A stretch of DNA of 21,593 bases, taken from positions 1-21,593 of the forward strand of contig CABIYO010000042.1 of assembly GCA_902362975.1 (NCBI GenBank), written 5' to 3'. The notes beneath the pieces are model-generated. The model did not search any database and was not told the origin of the DNA. It saw only the letters and a program-made list of their open reading frames with translations. This stretch comes from Caryophanales bacterium (lineage in GTDB: Bacteria > Bacillota > Bacilli > Exiguobacteriales > Exiguobacteriaceae). The position numbers and the translations under genes are program-made. This document shows positions 16,504 through 21,593 of this stretch, piece after piece; the first letter of the stretch is position 1; each line of letters starts with the position of its first letter.

Positions 16504-17355
16504 TCTTTTCATCGTTTGAACGATGACCCGGTCAATCCAGTCATCGAGTTGCGTGAACACGAAGCCCGCCTTTTTCGCCTCAGCGATCGACATATAATAG
16601 TCGACATCCGAATCATATGGTGACGAGTCCCCATCTTTTATGATCTGAACGGGTTTTCCGACGTGTTGACCGATCCGCTCCATCAAGGCCCCCATCGAGA
16701 TGAGGCCATCGCTCGCCGCATTGAACGGTCCAGTCACGTTGGCACGTCCGACCCATTCTAAGAAGGCGGCCGCTTCCACGCTCGAGATGAATCCCATCTT
16801 CGCCTCTGGATGATGTAAGACAACCGGTTCCTCGTTCCGGATTGCATCTACATAAAACTTCAATCGGTCTGTATAGTCATCCGGACCTAACACGATCGGT
16901 AATCGTACGGTCGCCACCGGGAAAGAGGCGCGATGGAAGAAGAATGATTCCGCCTCGCGTTTCCCTTGTCCGTAGTCATGTTCGGATTCAAGATGATATT
17001 CGTAATGGAGCGGATTGAAGTCGCTCTCTTTCAGACCAGGACCAGGCGCGTAGACCGACATCGTCGACGTGAGCACATATTTCCCGACTTTGTCCATGAA
17101 CGCATCCGAGGCGATTTTTGCCTGATACGGAGTAAAACAAATGTTGTCATAGACGAGATCGTACCGTTCGCGGGCCAAGTCTTTCATCGTCGCGACCGAT
17201 TGCCGGTCTCCTTTGACAGACCGAATCCCTTCAGCTTCCGGCACCTGTAGTTGCCCTCTCGTCACAATCGTCACATCATCCCCTGCTTCAGCAAGTCGCA
17301 ATGCGAGCCGTTTTCCGAAATAGCGTGACCCTCCGAATATCAATACTTTTCTCAT
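16501..17355 (-). CDS. NAD-dependent epimerase/dehydratase-like (extended SDR) protein
   Basis: 284 residues with an N-terminal Rossmann fold: KVLIFGGSRYFGKRLALRLAEAG, a variant of TGxxGxxG. The catalytic Ser/Thr lies in STMSVY (around 104) and the YxxxK motif in DYGQGK. This is the set seen in atypical extended SDRs such as NAD-dependent epimerases and in RNA-binding chloroplast relatives. A conserved GPFNAASDG block binds the substrate side. The substrate cannot be read from the sequence; no sugar-nucleotide genes lie nearby. The start is the ATG at 17355, since the upstream ATG would place the GGAGG inside the gene; the spacing (about 11) is long. Its stop abuts the yumC terminator. Confidence 0.82.
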   Translation of the reverse strand: MRKVLIFGGSRYFGKRLALRLAEAGDDVTIVTRGQLQVPEAEGIRSVKGDRQSVATMKDLARERYDLVYDNICFTPYQAKIASDAFMDKVGKYVLTSTMSVYAPGPGLKESDFNPLHYEYHLESEHDYGQGKREAESFFFHRASFPVATVRLPIVLGPDDYTDRLKFYVDAIRNEEPVVLHHPEAKMGFISSVEAAAFLEWVGRANVTGPFNAASDGLISMGALMERIGQHVGKPVQIIKDGDSSPYDSDVDYYMSIAEAKKAGFVFTQLDDWIDRVIVQTMKR

Positions 17356-17482
17356 GACCCTGAATCCTCCCATTTGTAATGACGTCCCTACTCATTTTCC
17401 CTTCAAAGAAACAGACTAATCTACCTCTTTCACGCATATACTTGCTATTTTAATAAGTAAAGACTTGTGAGGGGACTCGAAT

Positions 17483-17797
17483 ATGCACCAAATCAAGTTA
17501 GAAAAAGGATGGACGTATGAACTACCACCACAGTATGCAATCTATCAGAGCTTTTCTGATTTCAGTCGTTACTCTGTCCTCGATCAAGAGAAAAAGAGTG
17601 TCTGCTCATTCCGCATCACGAATGACACGTGTACAATCACAGGCTTTTGGCCCTGGCAACATCACAACGGCCATCGAGAACTACATATCGTTCTACAACC
17701 ACGATTGTCTCCAGAAACGACTGAACGGCTTGAGCCCTGTCGAATACAGGTCTCAAGCCGCTTAGGATGGTTTTCATTATTTATCCTGTCTACTTGA
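17483..17797 (+). pseudogene. Small hypothetical ORF truncated by an IS3-family scar
   Basis: The start is well formed: GAGGGG 8 bases before an ATG, in a 127-base gap after the divergent SDR gene. The first 55 or so codons (MHQIKLEKGWTYELPP through CTITGF) look like a genuine protein with charged and aromatic residues, but I recognise no family. From about 17652 the DNA becomes transposase sequence in another frame, so the last 45 codons read out of frame through the IS scar to a chance stop at 17797. The original gene has lost its 3' part. Whether the truncated product is still made is unknown. Confidence 0.55.
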
Positions 17798-17811
17798 CAG
17801 GGAGCAGTTCA
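17652..17811 (+). mobile_element. IS3-family right-end scar with transposase C terminus
   Basis: Bases 17658-17765 encode NITTAIENYISFYNHDC then LQKRLNGLSPVEYRSQAA and a stop, the C terminus of an IS3-family DDE transposase (FYN and QKRLNGLSPVEYR are diagnostic). The catalytic part is missing. After 20 bases comes CCTGTC-TACTT-GACAGG, then GGAGCAGTTCA, ending in CA at 17810-17811 like the end of an IS3 element. The left end is absent, so this is a dead remnant of about 160 bases. The hairpin now sits right behind erpA and may serve as a poor terminator, without a U-run. Confidence 0.82.
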
Positions 17812-17832
17812 CTCGCAATCGGTTCTTATTCT

Positions 17833-18189
17833 TTAGCATTCTCCCGGCGTACCTGCATTCGTCGCTGTCCGGAAACTCGAACCGCAACCGCATGTTGCAA
17901 TCGCATTTGGGTTTTTGATTGTGAAACCGCCACCGAGCATCGACTGCTTGTAATCAATCTCGAGGCCATCAACGACCCCGTGATCCACTTCCGCAACGAT
18001 GACGCGGACACCATGATGGTCGAATTGAATGTCTTTGTCCGTCTTCTCCTCGTCGAAGCCCATCCCGTATGAAAGTCCTGTACATCCGCCACCTTGTACC
18101 TTCACTCGCAAGTATTGCGCATCCGGGCGTTCCGTCTGTTTCATCATCTCTAGCACTTGAAGTGCGGCTGACTCTGTTAAATGAATCAT
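17833..18189 (-). CDS. erpA: A-type iron-sulfur carrier (HesB/IscA/ErpA, YutM-like)
   Basis: 118 residues of the HesB/IscA family, which carries Fe-S clusters to target apoproteins. The three cluster cysteines are present: C36 in GGGCTGLSYGMGF, and C100 and C102 in ATCGCGSSFRT. An extra cysteine ends the protein (TPGEC). Length and motifs fit YutM of Bacillus and bacterial ErpA. The start is supported by GAGGAGG 7 bases before the ATG. It stands alone, divergent from the FMN riboswitch and ribU, with a promoter that overlaps theirs and a perfect palindrome in its leader. Downstream it runs into an IS3 scar, where a proper terminator is missing. Confidence 0.92.
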   Translation of the reverse strand: MIHLTESAALQVLEMMKQTERPDAQYLRVKVQGGGCTGLSYGMGFDEEKTDKDIQFDHHGVRVIVAEVDHGVVDGLEIDYKQSMLGGGFTIKNPNAIATCGCGSSFRTATNAGTPGEC

Positions 18190-18217
18190 CTGAACTCCTC
18201 CTCATATATCTTCAATT

Positions 18218-18233
18218 CAAGTCAATTGACTTG
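18218..18233. promoter_or_regulatory. Perfect 16-bp palindrome between erpA and ribU
   Basis: CAAGTCAATTGACTTG reads identically on both strands. It lies at about +5 to +20 of the erpA transcript and its right end overlaps the -35 box of the ribU promoter, a position where a bound dimer could affect both. I do not recognise the regulator. Confidence 0.5.
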
Positions 18234-18259
18234 TCATTTTGTAGATTATCTTGTATAAC
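18231..18259 (+). promoter_or_regulatory. Sigma-A promoter of the FMN riboswitch-ribU unit
   Basis: TTGTCA, 17 bases, TATAAC, each five of six. Predicted start about 18266, some 25 bases before the riboswitch. Confidence 0.65.
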
Positions 18260-18272
18260 TAAACTGTAACAA
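18245..18272 (-). promoter_or_regulatory. Sigma-A promoter of erpA
   Basis: Minus strand TTGTTA (four of six), 16 bases, GATAAT (five of six). It interlocks with the ribU promoter, their -10 boxes lying only 3 bases apart. Confidence 0.5.
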
Positions 18273-18288
18273 AAAAAATTAAATCGTT

Positions 18289-18427
18289 CCATCTTCGGGG
18301 CAGGGTGAAATTCCCGACCGGCGGTATTGAAGAATTTATTCTTCTCAGCCCGTGAGCGAGCAAGGCGTTGCTTGCTGATTTCGTGAGATTCGAAAGCCGA
18401 CAGTATAGTCTGGATGGGAGAAGATGG
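18289..18427 (+). ncRNA. FMN riboswitch (RFN element)
   Basis: All hallmarks are present: P1 stem ATCTTC / GAAGAT, then GGGGCAGGGTGAAATTCCC, GACCGGCGGTA, a variable hairpin (GAGCAAG / CTTGCT), AGCCCGTGAGC, GATTCGAAAGCCGACAGTA and GTCTGGATGGGAGAAGATGG. Binding of FMN should favour termination ahead of ribU, the riboflavin transporter gene, a standard pairing in Firmicutes. Confidence 0.97.
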
Positions 18428-18430
18428 CGG

Positions 18431-18459
18431 CATCCGACCGATATCCGGATGTTTTCTTT
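18431..18459 (+). terminator. First hairpin of the riboswitch expression platform
   Basis: CATCCG, 9-base loop, CGGATG (18431-18436, 18446-18451) followed by TTTTCTTT. The 3' arm shares GATG with a rival stem GATGTTTTC / GAAAACATC (18448-18456, 18481-18489), so the two cannot form together. Confidence 0.6.
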
Positions 18460-18512
18460 GACGTGGACTTTCCCACCTCGGAAAACATCTATTTCGTATG
18501 CGCGTAAACTCT

Positions 18513-18542
18513 CCCGATTGTCTTCATTGCAATCGGGTTTTT
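18513..18542 (+). terminator. Second terminator of the riboswitch leader
   Basis: CCCGATTG, 9-base loop, CAATCGGG, then TTTTT: a perfect 8-bp stem 50 bases before the ribU start codon. The stronger of the two terminators. Confidence 0.82.
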
Positions 18543-18592
18543 ATATGCGACGGATGCCATTCATCGAGGAGCGACCTAAAGGAGAGATTCTG

Positions 18593-19180
18593 ATGAAAAC
18601 TACGCGTAACAAACGATTGACAACAATGGTGACTTTGGCGATGCTCGGGACGATCTCGTTCGTACTCATGCTATTCAACTTCCCGCTCCCATTTTTACCG
18701 CCATTCCTCAAAGTGGACTTTAGTGACATTCCCGCACTCATTGCCGGAATCGTCTTCTCTCCACTCGCAGGAGTCGTGGTCGTCGGATTGAAAAACGTCT
18801 TGTACTACGTCTTTAACGGTGGCGGTGTCCCAGTCGGGGAAGTCGCAAACTTCTTCGCAGGTGTCGCATTCATGTACCCGGTCGCTTGGTTCTACCATAA
18901 GCGCAAGTCAAACAAAGCACTCGCTTCTGGATTACTTGCCGGTACAATCACAATGGCTCTTAGCCTTGCCATCTTAAACTATCTTGTCATCTTGCCAGCT
19001 TACGCCTTCTTCTTCGGCATGGCAGACATGGCCGACCCAGCTGTAAAAACGGACCTTGTCCTTTACGGAATCTTACCGTTCAACTTGATTAAAGCGATCT
19101 TGATTAGCGCGCTCTTCGTCCCACTCTTCTTGAAATTGAAGCCGTGGATTGAACGTCAGCGCGTACAACTTCAAGCGTAA
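18593..19180 (+). CDS. ribU: Riboflavin transporter, ECF substrate-binding subunit RibU
   Basis: 195 residues. S component of an energy-coupling-factor importer for riboflavin; the shared ATPase/T module (ecfA1A2T) is not in this window. Five or six membrane segments are visible. The N-terminal motif FNFPLPFLPPFLKVDFSDIPALI is diagnostic for RibU/FmnP. The next helices hold GIVFSPLAGVVVVGLKNVLYY and VPVGEVANFFAG. It follows an FMN riboswitch, which confirms the assignment. The reading frame stays open upstream into the riboswitch, but AAAGGAG 8 bases before the ATG at 18593 sets the start. A clean terminator follows. Confidence 0.95.
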   Translation: MKTTRNKRLTTMVTLAMLGTISFVLMLFNFPLPFLPPFLKVDFSDIPALIAGIVFSPLAGVVVVGLKNVLYYVFNGGGVPVGEVANFFAGVAFMYPVAWFYHKRKSNKALASGLLAGTITMALSLAILNYLVILPAYAFFFGMADMADPAVKTDLVLYGILPFNLIKAILISALFVPLFLKLKPWIERQRVQLQA

Positions 19181-19189
19181 ACGATAAGC

Positions 19190-19221
19190 AAGCACCTAGA
19201 TTAAATTCTAGGTGCTTTTTC
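19190..19221 (+). terminator. Terminator of ribU
   Basis: AAGCACCTAGA, loop TTAAAT, TCTAGGTGCTT, then TTT: 11 perfect base pairs, 9 bases after the stop. Confidence 0.92.
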
Positions 19222-19239
19222 TATGTATATACCCATGCT

Positions 19240-19778
19240 TCAATGACGAAGTTTGATTGTATAGAGGGTCTTCACATGATTACGCTCAGGGACTTGAATC
19301 AATGCTAAGGACTCAATCTTCCCTTCGATTTTTTGAATACGCTTTGTCAAATACTGAAATGCAGCTACTATCTGCGTGTCGGATAAGTGATTGGCCAACG
19401 TACAGTGGGGGATCATTTGTTAGGTATGTATAATGAATCCGAATAATCGTCAAAGTTTCCGTGTTGCGCATGGTAACTTTGATGAAGTCTGGATAGTCCA
19501 TCATTCAGCGTCGGAGCTAAAAATATTGCTTTCGAGTCAATGAAAGTCCCCAGCGATTCAAAATTGATTGGAACCACTTGCGTTTTGGAATAATGCCGCG
19601 ACAACCACTCGATATACGTATCTACTGCTAACGTTTTATAGCTTGACAACGTGATATGAGGACGTAGATTTTTAATTTCAAACGCGTAGCTGGAGATTCC
19701 TTCTTCTTTTAACGAATTCCAAAGTTTCTGCACTTCCGCATCCGTTTCCTCGTCAAAATAGGCTACTAGAGCATACAT
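19240..19778 (-). pseudogene. 2'-5' RNA ligase-type 2H phosphoesterase, frameshifted
   Basis: Two adjacent frames together make one 2H phosphoesterase of about 179 residues (YjcG/LigT-like). The first (19778 to 19413, 121 residues) has HxT motif 1 in LRPHITLSSY and ends YIPNK-stop. The second, from 19416, continues IPHCTLANHLS with HxT motif 2 and runs to TGA at 19240. At the junction the DNA reads AACAAATGATCCCCCAC; one extra G (AAATGGATC) would give the expected PNKWIPHCTL. So a single base loss turned TGG into TGA. The remainder looks intact, so the event is recent or a sequencing error. The stop and a new ATG overlap as ATGA, so two half-proteins by coupled translation are conceivable. 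RBS GGTGAGGAGG precedes the ATG. Confidence 0.82.
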
Positions 19779-19895
19779 TACAATTCCTCCTCACCTTTAA
19801 TATTAACGCACCGAGGATTGATTTTGTAATTTTCCTAAGCGAATCGGTTATGTATTAAACACCGCTACTCATTCCTTCGTCGCTGAACATTAAAC

Positions 19896-19926
19896 ACAAA
19901 AACGCGACCACCGAAGTGATCGCGTT
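19896..19926 (-). terminator. Terminator of the nucleoside transporter gene
   Basis: Minus strand AACGCGATCAC, TTCG tetraloop, GTGGTCGCGTT, then TTTTG. Eleven pairs with one G-U pair, 13 bases after the stop. Confidence 0.92.
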
Positions 19927-19938
19927 TTCTTATACCGA

Positions 19939-21150
19939 TTAAAGAAGAAGTCCAGCCAATGTAGCTGACATCAAGTTTGCAAGCGTACCTGCAAGAATCG
20001 CGAGAACACCCATGCGTGCGATGTCGCCACGACGGTTTGGCGCCATACCACCAAGACCACCGAGAAGGATCGCGAGTGATGAAATGTTTGCAAAACCACA
20101 AAGTGCGAATGCAATCATTGCTTCTGTACGAGCTGACAAATCACCAGTACCGATGATCGGTGCGAACTCAGAGAAGGCAACGAATTCGTTCAAGACTAGT
20201 TTTTGACCAAGGAAGCTACCGAATTGTACAGCATCCGCCCACGGTACACCAATGATAAAAGCAAGTGGCGCGAACACATAACCAAGAATCAATTCGAGTG
20301 ACAAACTATCAAATCCGAAGAGTCCGCCGACCGAACCGAGGATCAAGTTAACGAGCGCAATCAATGAAACGAACGCGAGAAGCATCGCACCGACGTTCAA
20401 GGCAAGAAAGAGACCGTCAGAAGCACCACGTGCCGCTGCATCGACGAAGTTCGCCGCTCTGTTTTCTTCATCCTCTACAATCTCGATGTCATCATCGTAC
20501 TCTTCTGTTTCTGGAACGATGATTTTCGCAAACAAGAGACCAGCTGGCGCTGCCATGAAGCTCGCTGCTAGCAAGTATTCGAGTGGTACACCGAGTGCCG
20601 CATAACCCGCAAGTACAGATCCGGCAACCGATGCGAGTCCACCGACCATGACTGCGAAGAGCTCAGACTGTGTCATTGTAGGAAGGTACGGCTTGATGAC
20701 AAGCGGCGCTTCCGTTTGACCGACGAAAATGTTCGCTGTTGCTGAAAGTGACTCTTTACGTGACGTACCAAGCGCTTTCGCGAGGGCGGTACCAAGGATA
20801 CGAATGACCCACTGCATGACGCCGAGGTAGTAAAGCAATGCGATTAATGATGACATGAAGATGATAATCGGAAGAACTTGGAATGCGAAGACGAAGTTAT
20901 CGCCGCCGACCGCTGTTCCGAATACGAAGGCAATCCCATCACCTGCTGTATTCAAGACAGATTGCACCCCATTTGAAATCCATTCAAGTGCCTTACGTCC
21001 CCATGCCGTATATAAGACGAGGAATGCAAATGCGAATTGAACAGCGAACGCTGCTAAGACGGTGCGCCATTTGATGGCTTTACGGTTAGTAGAAAAGATG
21101 TAAGCGATTGCAATTAGTGCCAAAATACCAACCACACTCATGAGTTTCAT
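19939..21150 (-). CDS. nupC: Concentrative nucleoside transporter (NupC/CNT family, YutK-like)
   Basis: 403 residues of the CNT family, which imports nucleosides with H+ or Na+. Domain order is standard: an N-terminal trio of helices (1-60), the gate region around 88-190 and the C-terminal nucleoside-binding half. Substrate motifs are present: GQTEAPLVIKPYL (about 144-156) and KLVLNEFVAF (about 318-327), followed by ALCGFANISSLAI. An acidic loop at about 215-232 (ETEEYDDDIEIVEDEE) divides the halves; such loops vary within the family. The ATG follows AAAGGAG at about 10 bases. The call to YutK is based on neighbours (erpA/yutM), and which nucleosides it takes is not determinable. The promoter lies close to a transposon end. 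Confidence 0.92.
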   Translation of the reverse strand: MKLMSVVGILALIAIAYIFSTNRKAIKWRTVLAAFAVQFAFAFLVLYTAWGRKALEWISNGVQSVLNTAGDGIAFVFGTAVGGDNFVFAFQVLPIIIFMSSLIALLYYLGVMQWVIRILGTALAKALGTSRKESLSATANIFVGQTEAPLVIKPYLPTMTQSELFAVMVGGLASVAGSVLAGYAALGVPLEYLLAASFMAAPAGLLFAKIIVPETEEYDDDIEIVEDEENRAANFVDAAARGASDGLFLALNVGAMLLAFVSLIALVNLILGSVGGLFGFDSLSLELILGYVFAPLAFIIGVPWADAVQFGSFLGQKLVLNEFVAFSEFAPIIGTGDLSARTEAMIAFALCGFANISSLAILLGGLGGMAPNRRGDIARMGVLAILAGTLANLMSATLAGLLL

Positions 21151-21183
21151 TGATGTTGTGCTCCTTTCATATTAAACAAACCA

Positions 21184-21189
21184 ATTATA
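21184..21189 (-). promoter_or_regulatory. -10 box of the nucleoside transporter gene
   Basis: Minus strand TATAAT, perfect, 34 bases before the start; the -35 region is poor. A cre-like sequence lies 30-50 bases further upstream (21221-21239). Confidence 0.45.
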
Positions 21190-21239
21190 TATGTCATACC
21201 CGAAAAGAGATGTGTCCTACCGTTTGAAACGCTTTCTTG

Positions 21240-21360
21240 TGAACTACTCACCACTTATTTGCTTCACAAATTGAAGTGGGAGCTTCTTGGGAAGATCGTA
21301 CTTTTACTAGCTACGATTATTGACCAAGCTCGTCGGGCAGTCCCTGCCCTGAAGGATTGT
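21240..21360 (-). ncRNA. Predicted omega-RNA scaffold of the TnpB element
   Basis: In this class, the RNA guide of TnpB covers the 3' end of tnpB and the right end of the element. Here the 120 bases after the stop fold as GGGCA-GGGAC-TGCCC (21335-21349) and the larger right-end stem-loop (21251-21279). The guide would be the next 16-20 host bases (about 21220-21239). Inferred from family knowledge; the 5' limit, probably inside tnpB, is unknown. Confidence 0.5.
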
Positions 21361-21593
21361 CAGTCGGCCAACATCAACAGGTTGAGGCTTGCGTTGATGT
21401 CACGGTCATGATGCGCGCCACAGGCACACGTCCATTCACGGACATCCATCGCCTTCTTCTCGCCTTTTACGCCGCAAGAAGAACAGATTTGAGTGGATGC
21501 GAACCAGGGGTCTGCCTTGATGAGCGTCCGTCCGTAGAAGTTTGACTTGTACTCGAGTTGCCGAATGAACTCGTACCAACTGACATCTGCAAT
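21360..21593 (-). CDS. tnpB: TnpB-family RNA-guided endonuclease, C-terminal part
   Basis: The 3' 77 codons of a gene that continues past the window. It reads IADVSWYEFIRQLEYKS at the edge, then FYGRTLIKADPWFASTQICSSCG. The zinc ribbon is complete (CSSC and, 18 residues on, CAC, with the spacing usual in TnpB). HHDRDINASLNLLMLAD ends it and holds the last RuvC aspartate. This C terminus is intact, so the protein may be functional, but the other RuvC residues cannot be seen. TnpB cuts DNA at sites matching its guide and helps keep the element in place. Confidence 0.93.
   Translation of the reverse strand: MADVSWYEFIRQLEYKSNFYGRTLIKADPWFASTQICSSCGVKGEKKAMDVREWTCACGAHHDRDINASLNLLMLAD

Larger units (their letters stand above)
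21240..21593 (-). mobile_element. IS200/IS605-type element, right-end portion
   Basis: The element enters from the right of the window with tnpB reading leftwards and ends near 21240. The subterminal hairpin CCACTTATTTG / CAAATTGAAGTGG (21251-21261, 21267-21279) and the terminal GTAGTTCAC on the minus strand are typical of IS200/IS605 right ends. The exact last base is uncertain by 2-3. The left end, and any tnpA, are outside the window. Confidence 0.78.

Noticed and set aside
17785..17801. CCTGTC/GACAGG hairpin as a true erpA terminator
   Set aside because: It belongs to the IS3 end and has no U-run on the minus strand; at best a weak stop.
18368..18592. In-frame extension of RibU upstream
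   Set aside because: The reading frame passes through the FMN riboswitch and both leader terminators; the ribosome binding site belongs to the ATG at 18593.
21221..21239. A bona fide CcpA cre site upstream of nupC
   Set aside because: Only the left half (AGAAAGCGTTT) fits; the right half has at least two mismatches, so it is mentioned only as cre-like.

Overview
The window looks like chromosomal DNA of a low-to-mid GC Gram-positive bacterium of the Bacillales, most probably Exiguobacterium or a close relative. The signs are strong AGGAGG-type ribosome binding sites, Bacillus-type sigma-A promoters, a GlcT-type antiterminator beside glucose PTS genes, and a scattered set of genes (pepA/yuiE, yuiB, yumB-type ndh, yumC, yutM-type erpA, yutK-type nupC) that I recall as near neighbours in Bacillus subtilis. 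The genus is inferred from protein character; there is no rRNA here.

Layout. 1-2.7 kb, minus strand: a secreted cell-wall amidase with five SH3b repeats and a two-domain MazG-like protein. 2.8-3.9 kb, plus: an AI-2E/YtvI-type membrane protein, converging on a DUF429 gene; one terminator covers both stop codons. 3.9-6.2 kb, minus: pepA, a small membrane ORF and DUF429 form an overlapping cluster. 6.2-8.2 kb, plus: ptsI after a structured leader and without ptsH. 8.2-13.5 kb, minus: a wrecked aldo/keto reductase, then glcT followed by two glucose-family PTS permeases (EIICB and EIICBA). 13.6-16.5 kb: yuiB and a type II NADH dehydrogenase on minus, with yumC divergent on plus. 16.5-17.8 kb: an SDR gene, a small ORF cut by an IS3-family scar. 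17.8-19.2 kb: erpA/yutM divergent from an FMN riboswitch and ribU. 19.2-21.2 kb: a frameshifted 2H phosphoesterase and a CNT nucleoside transporter. 21.24 kb to the end: the right end of an IS200/IS605-type element with the 3' part of tnpB.

How the parts work together. Enzyme I passes phosphate from PEP to HPr (encoded elsewhere). HPr phosphorylates the EIIA domain, present only in the second permease, and from there the EIIB domains, so the EIICB may borrow that EIIA in trans. GlcT acts at a RAT hairpin between glcT and the EIICB gene; the RAT overlaps a long terminator and is the clearest regulatory circuit here. The ndh leader carries Rex-like TTCACA half-sites just downstream of a good promoter, fitting NADH/NAD+ control. 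RibU supplies riboflavin for the flavoenzymes and is controlled by the FMN riboswitch.

I found no CRISPR array, defence island, prophage, biosynthetic cluster, tRNA or rRNA. Most of the window is housekeeping. The points worth a second look are the regulatory leaders, the interlocked erpA/ribU promoters with a perfect palindrome, the unannotated-looking small membrane ORF, the decayed genes and the omega-RNA end next to nupC.
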